From an uncultured Prevotella sp. (GTDB lineage Bacteria > Bacteroidota > Bacteroidia > Bacteroidales > Bacteroidaceae): a stretch of 24,457 bases of DNA. The position numbers were made by a program, and so were the translations under genes. A model generated the notes under the pieces. It ran no database searches, was not told where the DNA came from, and worked only from the letters and a program-made list of their open reading frames with translations. The stretch spans positions 1 to 24,457 of the forward strand of contig UQPD01000018.1 in the NCBI GenBank assembly GCA_900542795.1, read 5' to 3'. How positions within the stretch are numbered: position 1 is the stretch's first letter; each line of letters begins with the position of its first letter. This document shows positions 16,001 through 22,640 of the stretch, one piece after another.

Positions 16001-16473
16001 TCTGCGATGAAAATACACTTTCAGGTGTGGAATATGCCGTTACATCAGATGGTGAAAACTGGACAAATGTAGATGCAGAGCAAGTTAGTGGTGTTGTTAA
16101 GTTCAACTTCGACAAGGGAAACAACATCAAGGCCCTCCGCATTACATGGAACACAGCAACCGTTCCTGCCATTTACGAGGTTTCAGAGCAATTGAATGCT
16201 GAGGCTTCCATGCCCGTTATTTCACGTATTGGCACAGTGAAGGCAGAAGCTGCAAAGGATGCTGTGACTGTTTCGGTTAAGGGAAATCGCATTGTAGCTG
16301 AGTCTGCCACAGGTTTGCGTTCAGTAGATGTTTATACTTTAGATGGTCGCCACGTGCTTAATCAGTCATTAGCTGGTGCTCACCAAGCAACCCTTCCCAT
16401 TGTAAATGCAGCAGTTATTGTGAAAGTGACGCTTACTAACGGAACAACACAAAGCTTTAAGTTGACCAAATAA
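13027..16473 (+). CDS. Exported GH84 beta-N-acetylglucosaminidase, multidomain, T9SS-like tail
   Basis: Cleaves beta-linked N-acetylglucosamine by substrate-assisted catalysis. From ATG 13027 it has 1,148 residues; a signal peptide ends at IHA|QYT (about 21). An N-terminal alpha/beta domain (about 22-170) leads into the catalytic barrel, which opens RGIIEGFYGKPY (175-186). The paired catalytic aspartates are D297 and D298 in FAVFCDDVG, and GPKSDPYH is a further conserved GH84 segment. A helical linker follows, then about two discoidin-like domains (one ending KWLRLHEIEVNG). The end (VDVYTLDGRHVLN and the last 25 residues) resembles a type IX sorting domain. Related enzymes act on GlcNAc in host glycans; the substrate is inferred. 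An upstream in-frame ATG at 12976 would precede the -7 box and spoil the signal peptide. Confidence 0.93.
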   Translation: MNKKSFLIGVAALMLPMAIHAQYTIYPVPHEQTAGTGKVSFTKNVNVICDNGIDQYTKKRVTNVFAEKGITVNFSNAASTTESNVYLGINGAKGKGNEVATSLGLALDVLSKENKFDRHILSLTDAGNGVAQLLVLGENTDATFMGLASLEQILDNGTSDLQTVTLNDYADLKERGIIEGFYGKPYSSEVRKDLLRFMMRNKMNCYVYGPKSDPYHSGKWSEPYPTTLTENQKTSGFVDQQALKDFTDVSHETKVSVVWAIHPGNSLLNDNNVVSKIMGKFENMYNLGFRQFAVFCDDVGVPSTQEGMDKTAQRVTDIQRSIESKWNIAGADPADTVKALRFTPQIYCRAFAGPDSQFNGFFQALSKLPANVTVYYTGGGVWSVPNNGDLNTVQNQFGRNVIWWWNYPCNDNGTGPNEIYPLDMKSNFYDMPNVNSNATIESELTASNQGILCNPMEQGSASRTPVFSAGDYSWNNKGFDNLKSWEASFKSLFPGNEKLQKAYRFLAPYLSKNDPESLNKLISNYKSKKDGAELGALMDEIISNCEVMNATEHSSVVSDSLLYVDIKPWVLRLQAVAQTVKQFIAVKDVAEIEQAWADYRAGINKANTLSTADEFMARHMSGFGSDGISTEPRLTHASYRYLTPFVDYLKEKALDGKFSSETECKMFTNVEGAKLNIRKTSEKYIIKGTVTLPQGGYAGIELPAPTLLSSISIPTSVWEDADFKCMVSVDGKTWTPIAENKAVSADYVHYFVILNASDAEKELAFGTGARLTETSVTVKSASAPSTNYWNNHSANLMADGSYNTYVCLNRVQELNDMYTIELSEPVDIRNVRIVMGSTNGDYPTKGTVLVSSNTSKWTQLHVAGTKDLVFKMDAKQIKKVGTDSDSGADIMALDFMPPLVDGKFTPINAKYVRFKVTGPNTNKWLRLHEIEVNGDVVNVKAPMQAPSGVSIVAASDNNPLSSSAGYTLGTAKGGEFVYNFNHAADVQKLILFCDENTLSGVEYAVTSDGENWTNVDAEQVSGVVKFNFDKGNNIKALRITWNTATVPAIYEVSEQLNAEASMPVISRIGTVKAEAAKDAVTVSVKGNRIVAESATGLRSVDVYTLDGRHVLNQSLAGAHQATLPIVNAAVIVKVTLTNGTTQSFKLTK

Positions 16474-16511
16474 ATCTTTGTTGCCACAACACAACAAAAT
16501 GAATTTAAAAA

Positions 16512-16550
16512 AATATCCTTCCTTGGTTTTTCCATGGAAGGATATTTTTT
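16512..16550 (+). terminator. GH84 terminator
   Basis: AATATCCTTCC (16512-16522) pairs fully with GGAAGGATATT (16536-16546). After a T-T mismatch three more pairs (16524-16526 with 16532-16534) close a T5 loop, and a T6 run follows (16545-16550). It lies 38 bases after the GH84 stop. Confidence 0.93.
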
Positions 16551-16600
16551 GTGTACACCCAAACGGATAATAACAGTAAGAAAAGCATTATAAAAATGCG

Positions 16601-16640
16601 TTGTAACAGAAACTTAACACAATCGTAATTCCTTGCCAAC
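16601..16640 (+). promoter_or_regulatory. Candidate PHO box (PhoB-type tandem repeats)
   Basis: Seven-base units separated by four bases repeat every 11 bp: TTGTAAC (16601-16607), ACTTAAC (16612-16618), TCGTAAT (16623-16629) and a weaker TGCCAAC (16634-16640). This 7+4 layout is that of PhoB sites (CTGTCAT-like repeats with 4-base AT-rich spacers). The array ends 10 bases before the -7 box at 16651 and occupies the place of a missing -33 element, as at activator-dependent pho promoters. The downstream genes encode phosphate uptake. The match is to spacing and partial consensus, so regulation is inferred. Confidence 0.6.
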
Positions 16641-16650
16641 ATTCACCCCG

Positions 16651-16658
16651 TACTTTTG
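16651..16658 (+). promoter_or_regulatory. -7 box of the phosphate-uptake operon
   Basis: TACTTTTG fits TAnnTTTG exactly and lies 41 bases before the PiT start. The nearest TTG (16633-16635) is only 15 bases upstream, too close for a normal -33, consistent with dependence on an activator. Between 16551 and 16600 I see no other element. Confidence 0.7.
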
Positions 16659-16698
16659 CAGTCGAAAATCAAATAAAGTACTAAGTAAAGAAAACAGT

Positions 16699-18963
16699 AT
16701 GGAATGGATGTTTTTAGGAATGGTAATATTCCTGTTCGTTCTCGCCGCGTTCGACCTTTGGGTCGGTGTTAGTAACGATGCGGTAAATTTTTTAAATTCA
16801 GCCATAGGCTCGCGTGCGGCAAAGTTTCGGTCGCTTGTTATTATTGCGGGCATAGGCGTGTTCTGCGGTTGTGTGTTGAGCAATGGCATGATGGATATTG
16901 CTCGTCATGGCATTTTCTCACCGCAGTATTTTAGTTTTAAAGATGTTATGTACATCTATCTTGCGGTGATGGTAACCGACATAGTGTTGCTCGACATTTT
17001 CAATTCGTTTGGCATGCCAACCTCAACCACTGTGTCTATGGTGTTCGAGTTACTTGGAGCAGCATTCGCTTTTACCATGCTCAAAATCGCTGGCGGCGAT
17101 TCTGCACTTGTTATGGCAGACTACCTTAACACCTCAAAAGCACTCGAGGTTATTATGGGTATCTTCCTCAGTGTGCCTATAGCCTTTGTGTTTGGTGCTT
17201 TGGTACAATATCTCACCCGTATCATATTTACCTTCAGCATTACCAAGAACATTCGCTACAAAATTGGTATTTTCGGAGGTGTTGCCATCACAGCCATCCT
17301 TTATTTTATGTTGTTCAAAGGCGTCAAGAACCTCTCGTTTATGAGTGGCGACGCTAAGGACTATTTGCACGAAAACATTCTCGCCATCTTAGCTTGTGTG
17401 TTTGTGGTATCAACCATCTTGATGCAGTTGCTTCACGCCTTGAAGGTAAACGTGTTCCGTGTGATTGTGCTTATTGGTACTTTTGCTTTGGCAACAGCCT
17501 TTGCAGGTAACGACCTTGTAAACTTTATTGGTGTGCCTTTGGCAGGCTTCTCATCTTACACAGACTTTACAGCTAATGGAGCAGGCTTCACCCCCGATAC
17601 CTTTATGATGTCATCGCTTACAGAGTCAGCGCATACACCCCTCATATTCCTTGTAGCAGCAGGTCTCATCATGGTCTTTGCATTAGCCACATCAAAGAAG
17701 GCACGTAAGGTAACCGAAACAGAGGTAGGACTCTCACGTAAGAACGAGGGCGACGAAATGTTTGGTTCGTCAAAAGTAGCTCGCAGTTTAGTACGTTGGG
17801 GAAATTCAGTAGGCAATGCCGTAGTAGCTATTACACCAGCTTCCGTATCGCACTTTGTAGATAGTCGTTTCCAAGTACCCCAATCAGCCGAAGGAAATGA
17901 AGCCGCTTACGACATGTGTCGTGCTTCAGTCAACTTGGTCATGTCATCGTTGCTCATTGCTTTGGGTACTTCGCTTAAGCTTCCGCTTTCAACCACCTTT
18001 GTCACCTTTATGGTAGCCATGGGTTCTTCACTTGCAGACCGTGCTTGGAGTCGTGAAAGTGCCGTGTTCCGCATTACAGGCGTGCTCACCGTGATTGGTG
18101 GTTGGTTCATTACAGCTGGTGTAGCATTCAGTGCCTGTTTTGTAGTAGCATTATTGATGAACTTTGGTGGTATCGTAGCAGTAGTGATTATAGTTGCAGC
18201 AGGTATCTACAGCATCATTCATAGCCAGCAACGTTTTGCTCGCAAACAAAAAGAAGCACAGGATGGTGGCGATGTCCTCTTTCAACAAATCCTTGCTCAG
18301 AAAGATCGTAAGGTTGTTATCAACATGCTTACCCGTCACATCAACATGAGCGTAGCAAACATGTTGCGCAGCTATGCCACAGCCCTAACCTCATGCACCG
18401 ACGGCTTGCTTCACGAGCAATTACGTCCCTTGCGTCAGTCCTTACGAAAACTAACAGACGAAAAACGTGAACTCAAGAGCATTCGTCGTCGCGAAACCAT
18501 TTGCTTGCGTCGCGTATATCCACCTTTGGTAGGTGTGCGTCTTAGCACAAGTTTCCACCTCATTCACAACTCATTGCGTCAGCAGCTCTATGGTCTTATT
18601 CGTATAGCCGAGCCAGCTCGCGAGCATGTAGACAATCACTTCAGCCCCATTGATGGCGAAACAGCCGAGCGTTTCTGTCGCTTGCGCAATGCCGTTACCG
18701 AGTTAATGACACAAATAGCTGATAACATGCAGCATCAACGCATACACGAGAATGATCTGTTAGTAGAACGTTGTGGTGAACTCGAAGCTAAAGCAGTTGA
18801 GTTTAACGAACATGTTGCCGTAAGCATTCAGGGTGAAAATAGTAATCTCAATTCACTCACATTGATGCTTCACATTGGTCAAGAAATTCAGCAAATCACC
18901 ATAGAACTTCGTGAACTCATAACCACAAGTAAAACCTATCTTGAACAATTACCGCAGGAATGA
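16699..18963 (+). CDS. PiT-family inorganic phosphate transporter with fused PhoU-like domain
   Basis: Inner-membrane phosphate symporter of 754 residues. The internal duplication of the family is visible: SNDAVNFLNSAIGSRAA (25-41) and AGNDLVNFIGVPLAG (269-283), and the partner segments FGMPTSTTVSMVFELLGAA (104-122) and LKLPLSTTFVTFMVAMGSS (426-444). Multiple hydrophobic helices run to about residue 507. The remaining 230 or so residues are soluble and helical (525-754), resembling a PhoU-type regulatory domain fused to the transporter. Standard PiT proteins have about 400-500 residues and use a separate PhoU-like protein. The longer reading from 16633 adds 22 residues and starts upstream of the -7 box, so I chose ATG 16699. 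Its stop overlaps the porin start. Confidence 0.92.
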   Translation: MEWMFLGMVIFLFVLAAFDLWVGVSNDAVNFLNSAIGSRAAKFRSLVIIAGIGVFCGCVLSNGMMDIARHGIFSPQYFSFKDVMYIYLAVMVTDIVLLDIFNSFGMPTSTTVSMVFELLGAAFAFTMLKIAGGDSALVMADYLNTSKALEVIMGIFLSVPIAFVFGALVQYLTRIIFTFSITKNIRYKIGIFGGVAITAILYFMLFKGVKNLSFMSGDAKDYLHENILAILACVFVVSTILMQLLHALKVNVFRVIVLIGTFALATAFAGNDLVNFIGVPLAGFSSYTDFTANGAGFTPDTFMMSSLTESAHTPLIFLVAAGLIMVFALATSKKARKVTETEVGLSRKNEGDEMFGSSKVARSLVRWGNSVGNAVVAITPASVSHFVDSRFQVPQSAEGNEAAYDMCRASVNLVMSSLLIALGTSLKLPLSTTFVTFMVAMGSSLADRAWSRESAVFRITGVLTVIGGWFITAGVAFSACFVVALLMNFGGIVAVVIIVAAGIYSIIHSQQRFARKQKEAQDGGDVLFQQILAQKDRKVVINMLTRHINMSVANMLRSYATALTSCTDGLLHEQLRPLRQSLRKLTDEKRELKSIRRRETICLRRVYPPLVGVRLSTSFHLIHNSLRQQLYGLIRIAEPAREHVDNHFSPIDGETAERFCRLRNAVTELMTQIADNMQHQRIHENDLLVERCGELEAKAVEFNEHVAVSIQGENSNLNSLTLMLHIGQEIQQITIELRELITTSKTYLEQLPQE

Positions 18964-19988
18964 AACATGCATTGATTCTAACACCCTTGTTGTGGGCAAC
19001 TTGCACCTTAGGTGCTTGGGCGCAAACAGACAGCACCGTTGTTGCTAAGAACGATACCAAAAGTTGGATGCCAAAGGTGAGTGGTACGGTTCGTGCCAAA
19101 GCCGAATATCAAACCAACGAACACGAAGGTCGCTTTGAAGTGCGCACTGCACGTGTAGCTCTCGATGGCAACATTACCCCATTGGTAGATTATAAGGCAG
19201 AAATCGACCTCTCGGATGAGGGAAAAATTAAAATGCTCGATGCTTATGCAGGTGTGTTGCCTGTAAAAGGACTAAACTTCCGACTCGGACAGATGCGTGT
19301 GCCTTTCAGCATAGATGCACACCGTTCACCCCATAAGCAGTACTTTGCCAATCGTTCTTTCATTGCCAAGCAAGTAGGTAATGTGCGTGACGTAGGTTTC
19401 TATGCAGGTTATTCGCATAAGGGTTGGGTAGTTGAGGCTGGTGCCTTCAATGGTTCGGGCTTAACCAACCAAAAAGATTATTGGACAAAGACATTCAATT
19501 TCTCAGCCAAGTTGCAATACATCACCCCCGTAGGTTTAACCTTGCAGGCTTCCGTTCAAAAAATTTCGCCCTCAGGTTTCAACACCTATCTTTATGATGG
19601 TGGTGTAACTTACCAAGCAGGTCGTTTCACCGTTGAGGCAGAATATTTGCGCAAGCACTATGCATATGAAGCTTTCAACGATGTCGATGCCTTGGATGCT
19701 TTTATCTGCTACGATCAACCTTTGCAGAAGGTGTTCCGAAAAATGAGTTTCTTGTGTCGTTACGACTTAATGACCAATCATTCAGATGGTTCGGTCGATG
19801 AACAAGGCAAACTCAAATTAACCGATGCCAAACGCCAGCGTCTAACAGGAGGCATCACTTTGAGTATGGCTCAGAAAATGAATGCAGACATTCGTTTAAA
19901 CTACGAAAAATACTTCTATCACGACATCTCACTTGCCAAGCCTTCAGAGCGCGACAAGGCAGTAGTGGAGTTAGTGGTACATTTCTAA
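18960..19988 (+). CDS. OprO/OprP-type outer-membrane porin
   Basis: A beta-barrel porin of 342 residues. A signal peptide ends at AWA|QTD (about 21). Strand-like alternating segments follow, including GRFEVRTARVALDGNITPLVD and LNFRLGQMRVPFS, which are typical of the phosphate-selective porin O/P family, and the chain ends in phenylalanine (VVELVVHF), as outer-membrane barrels usually do. Its ATG overlaps the PiT stop in ATGA, indicating translational coupling. Given its partner and the PHO-box-like array upstream, it likely admits phosphate or polyphosphate through the outer membrane. Ion selectivity is inferred from family and context, not from identified binding residues. Confidence 0.88.
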   Translation: MKHALILTPLLWATCTLGAWAQTDSTVVAKNDTKSWMPKVSGTVRAKAEYQTNEHEGRFEVRTARVALDGNITPLVDYKAEIDLSDEGKIKMLDAYAGVLPVKGLNFRLGQMRVPFSIDAHRSPHKQYFANRSFIAKQVGNVRDVGFYAGYSHKGWVVEAGAFNGSGLTNQKDYWTKTFNFSAKLQYITPVGLTLQASVQKISPSGFNTYLYDGGVTYQAGRFTVEAEYLRKHYAYEAFNDVDALDAFICYDQPLQKVFRKMSFLCRYDLMTNHSDGSVDEQGKLKLTDAKRQRLTGGITLSMAQKMNADIRLNYEKYFYHDISLAKPSERDKAVVELVVHF

Positions 19989-20028
19989 GATAATTGTTGT
20001 TGAATAGTATAGGAAGGTAGTAAAAATG

Positions 20029-20060
20029 AGGAGTGGCTTGTTTACGCAAGTCACTCCTTT
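20029..20060 (+). terminator. Terminator of the phosphate-uptake operon
   Basis: AGGAGTGGCTTG (20029-20040) pairs with CAAGTCACTCCT (20047-20058) with one G-T pair, and a short T run follows. It lies 40 bases after the porin stop. Its apical region holds GCTTGTTTACGC (20036-20047), identical to 12 bases in the alaS terminator. Confidence 0.88.
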
Positions 20061-20110
20061 TATTAAATCATGCACAAAAGCATGACTTTACAAAACGCAT
20101 ATCAAAACAA

Positions 20111-20145
20111 AAAAAGCGGCTTGTTTCCCTAAGGGAAGCAAGCCG
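20111..20145 (-). terminator. rpmA terminator
   Basis: CGGCTTG (20117-20123) pairs with CAAGCCG (20139-20145), continued by a G-T pair and TTCCC/GGGAA to a 3-base loop, giving a 13-pair stem. Reading on the minus strand the stem is followed by GC and then a T-rich run (complement of 20109-20115). It lies 45 bases past the rpmA stop and back to back with the porin terminator. Confidence 0.93.
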
Positions 20146-20190
20146 TTGTTCTTTACTTTTCAGTAAGTAATTCTTTTGTGTGTATGTGCG

Positions 20191-20451
20191 TTAAGCGTTA
20201 GCTTCTTCAACAGAAACCACGCTACGGTCGCGCTGACCGCGGTGGAAGCTAACTACACCGTCAACAAGGGCGAAGAGAGTGTGATCCTTACCCATGCCTA
20301 CGTTCTTACCAGGATAGTGTACAGTACCGCGCTGACGAACGATGATGTTACCAGCAACGCAGGTCTGACCGCCCCAAATCTTAACGCCTAATCTCTGTGA
20401 AGCCGATTCGCGGCCGTTCTTAGAACTACCTACACCTTTCTTGTGTGCCAT
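20191..20451 (-). CDS. rpmA: Large-subunit ribosomal protein bL27
   Basis: Ribosomal protein of 86 residues that reaches toward the peptidyl-transferase centre. It begins MAHKKGVGSSKNGRES with no cleavable N-terminal extension of the Firmicutes type, and contains the family segments IIVRQRGT and GKDHTLFALVDG. The C-terminus (SVVSVEEANA) is lineage specific. It starts 21 bases after the rplU stop and shares its transcript. In many Bacteroidetes serS follows; here a strong terminator comes directly after rpmA. Confidence 0.98.
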   Translation of the reverse strand: MAHKKGVGSSKNGRESASQRLGVKIWGGQTCVAGNIIVRQRGTVHYPGKNVGMGKDHTLFALVDGVVSFHRGQRDRSVVSVEEANA

Positions 20452-20472
20452 TTCTTCTAAACTTTTTAAGGA

Positions 20473-20790
20473 TTAAGCAATAACGTTCTTGATTGTCACT
20501 TCAGTGAACTGATGGCGATAGCCATTGAGCTTGCGATAGCCCTTGCGGCGCTTCTTGTGGAAAACGAGCACCTTGTCACCCTTAACGAGTGAAGATACAA
20601 CTTCGCATACTACCTTGGCGCCTTCTACAGTAGGAGCACCTACCTTTACGTCGCCGTTGTTGTCAATCAACAACACGTTGTCAAATTCAACAGTTTGGCC
20701 GTTTTCGGCACCGCAGATGTGGTTTACGAAGAGCTTCTTGCCTTCTTCTGCTTTGAACTGCTGACCGTTAATCTCTACGATTGCGTACAT
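20473..20790 (-). CDS. rplU: Large-subunit ribosomal protein bL21
   Basis: Ribosomal protein of 105 residues that binds 23S rRNA. It starts MYAIVEINGQQFKAEEGKK and carries the family signature KRRKGYRKLNGYRHQFTEV near the C-terminus. Length is normal. It is the first gene of the rplU-rpmA pair, preceded by a leader of about 80 bases that can form hairpins and by a -7 box at 20886-20879. Confidence 0.98.
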   Translation of the reverse strand: MYAIVEINGQQFKAEEGKKLFVNHICGAENGQTVEFDNVLLIDNNGDVKVGAPTVEGAKVVCEVVSSLVKGDKVLVFHKKRRKGYRKLNGYRHQFTEVTIKNVIA

Positions 20791-20873
20791 TTTATTTTAT
20801 ATGTATAAACGGATTTTTCCGGGAGGCGGACTGCACTCGCAGCCTCTTGTTTAGCCCCAACGGACTCTAAATC
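20791..20873 (-). promoter_or_regulatory. rplU 5' leader with possible structure
   Basis: The predicted untranslated leader can fold: GAGG/CCTC (20823-20826 with 20843-20846) stacked on CTGC/GCAG (20831-20834 with 20839-20842) with a 4-base bulge and a 4-base loop, plus CGGA/TCCG (20810-20813 with 20818-20821) nearer the start codon. TCCG occurs three times on the transcribed strand. r-protein leaders often bind a product protein for feedback control; that role here is inferred. The left end is set from the promoter and is approximate. Confidence 0.4.
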
Positions 20874-20878
20874 GGCTG

Positions 20879-20907
20879 CAAAGGTACGGCTTTTTTCTGA
20901 AATACAA
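20879..20907 (-). promoter_or_regulatory. rplU-rpmA promoter
   Basis: On the minus strand TACCTTTG (20886-20879) fits the -7 consensus and TTG (20907-20905) lies 18 bases upstream as a -33 candidate. The promoter is divergent from that of the DedA gene. Confidence 0.72.
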
Positions 20908-21013
20908 GTGATTCTCACATGCTTTTTTATTTTTTGTCCCATTTACCCATTCTTTTTTCTTTAAAGTTATACTTATTTACTACTATAGCACACATTTTAT
21001 AAATAACATTGCC

Positions 21014-21021
21014 TAACTTTG
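21014..21021 (+). promoter_or_regulatory. -7 box of the DedA-DUF3316-S41 row
   Basis: TAACTTTG matches the -7 consensus and lies 43 bases before the DedA start. A convincing -33 TTG is not present at 19-21 bases upstream. Confidence 0.6.
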
Positions 21022-21064
21022 CACCCAAACAAGAAACAAACTATAACAGAAAACTTATTACACA

Positions 21065-21709
21065 ATGCAATTCCTTATTGACTTTGTTTTGAACAACCTT
21101 AACTATTGGTGGGTGTTCGTGTTTATGGCCATCGAGAGTTCGTTCATTCCTTTCCCTTCAGAGGTGGTTGTGCCACCAGCTGCTTTCCTTTCGATGATGG
21201 AAGATAATCCCATGAACATTGTGTTGGTTGTCATTGTTGCCACTTTAGGTGCCGACTTAGGCGCACTAATTAACTATTACTTAGCGCGTTGGCTCGGTCG
21301 TCCCCTGGTTTATCGTTTTGCCGACAGCCGCATTGGTCACATGTGCCTCATCGACCGTGCCAAGGTAGAACATGCTGAGGCTTTCTTCCGCGAACATGGT
21401 GCATCAAGCACCTTCTTTGGTCGTCTTGTTCCAGCAGTGCGTCAGCTCATCAGCATTCCCGCAGGTTTGGCAGGCATGAACTTAGGTCGTTTTTTGCTCT
21501 TCACAACCTTAGGTGCTGGTGTATGGAACTCAGTGTTGGCATTGTTGGGCTACCTAATCCACACACAAACCGATTTAAAAACAACACGCGAGGTAGCCGA
21601 CTTAGCTGCACGCTACAGTCATGAAATTGGCTACGTTATTTTAGCTTGTGCTATTGTAGTTGTAGCATTCTTGGCTTATAAGGGATTGAAGGGTGGTACC
21701 AAAAAATAG
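21065..21709 (+). CDS. DedA-family membrane protein
   Basis: A membrane protein of 214 residues. The re-entrant segment IESSFIPFPSEVVVPPAA (23-40) and the signature FFGRLVPAVRQLISIPAG (117-134), with R120, P123, R126 and P132, identify the DedA/SNARE-associated family. A third hydrophobic region holds TLGADLGALINYY with D64. Recent work on DedA relatives shows flipping of undecaprenyl phosphate or other phospholipids across the inner membrane; which substrate applies here is not visible. It has its own -7 box and is followed after 46 bases by the DUF3316-like gene, with no terminator between. Confidence 0.93.
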   Translation: MQFLIDFVLNNLNYWWVFVFMAIESSFIPFPSEVVVPPAAFLSMMEDNPMNIVLVVIVATLGADLGALINYYLARWLGRPLVYRFADSRIGHMCLIDRAKVEHAEAFFREHGASSTFFGRLVPAVRQLISIPAGLAGMNLGRFLLFTTLGAGVWNSVLALLGYLIHTQTDLKTTREVADLAARYSHEIGYVILACAIVVVAFLAYKGLKGGTKK

Positions 21710-21755
21710 TAATGAACAAATCAGTTTTTTTGAACAACCCTAAAAAGTAGTAAGC

Positions 21756-22640
21756 GTGTTCTCCAAAAACATACGTAAAATTATTCAACATCTTATGGGG
21801 GCTGCCGCCATTAGCTTTTTGTTTGTTGCAAAGGCAATGGCAGTAGTCCCCATAGTGTGCGATTCGTGTGCCATGTCCTCCCTTGCTACCCTCCCTCCCC
21901 ACCGTTCCACAGAGCATCAATGGCTTTGGGGAGTTGGCATCGCCAACGTGCTCGACACTTATCTTTCGCCACTCACCTACAAGGGTACAGATGTAACATG
22001 GCTTAACCGCACAGAGCGACAAGCACGTTGGGGTGAGTCACGTGTCACGGTTCTTGGCTTGTATAATGCCCATTTCGCCTATGCTCAGTCGCCCACCGAC
22101 GACGGAAAATTCTTAGATGCAGAGTTAACGGCAGCAGGCGGCTGGCATTACAATTGGCAATTTGGTTCCCCAACAACTTCCATTCCCCATTGGCGCGTGG
22201 CAGTTGGAGGATTGGTCGAAACCTCAGGAGGCTTCACATACAACACGCGCAATGGCAACAATCCAGCCCAAGGTCGCTTAGGTATTTCGCTTTTGGCAAG
22301 CACACTCGTTGAGCGTAATTTTAGTTTCTTCAAGCAACGCGCTACAGCACGTGTGCAACTTGATGCACAATTAGTAGGTGTGCAATTCTCCCCCGTTTAT
22401 GGTCAGTCCTATTATGAGATATTCTCCTTAGGACATAGTCAAGGCGTGGTGCATTTCACCCATCCAGGCAATTCACCTTCGGCACGCCTGTTAGCAATGC
22501 TTACACTTCCCCTTAAAAAATCGAACGTATCGTTAGGCTATTTAGCCGATGTGCGTCAAAGCAAACTGGGCGGACTAAAACGCCATGCTTGGCGCAATAC
22601 GTTTATGATAGGGTATACACGTAACATCACGCGCTTATGA
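21756..22640 (+). CDS. DUF3316-like exported protein
   Basis: A protein of 294 residues, likely exported. The reading starts with GTG; its basic n-region (KNIRK) followed by the hydrophobic stretch ending KAMA|VVP makes a better signal peptide than the internal ATG at 21795, so I kept the GTG. The mature part has many aromatic and alternating hydrophobic segments and the phrase VLDTYLSPLTYKG, which I associate with DUF3316, a Bacteroidetes family of unknown function; it may be an outer-membrane barrel. The end is GYTRNITRL, not a clear barrel closing aromatic. Its stop overlaps the next start in ATGA, so the two products are probably made together. Family call from memory. Confidence 0.7.
   Translation: MFSKNIRKIIQHLMGAAAISFLFVAKAMAVVPIVCDSCAMSSLATLPPHRSTEHQWLWGVGIANVLDTYLSPLTYKGTDVTWLNRTERQARWGESRVTVLGLYNAHFAYAQSPTDDGKFLDAELTAAGGWHYNWQFGSPTTSIPHWRVAVGGLVETSGGFTYNTRNGNNPAQGRLGISLLASTLVERNFSFFKQRATARVQLDAQLVGVQFSPVYGQSYYEIFSLGHSQGVVHFTHPGNSPSARLLAMLTLPLKKSNVSLGYLADVRQSKLGGLKRHAWRNTFMIGYTRNITRL

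Noticed and set aside
9449..16473. Standard polysaccharide utilisation locus
   Set aside because: No SusC-like receptor, SusD-like lipoprotein, sugar transporter or hybrid two-component/ECF regulator is present.
16633..16698. Upstream in-frame extension of the PiT gene
   Set aside because: It starts inside the PHO-box-like array and before the -7 box, and adds a polar stretch not expected before the first membrane helix.
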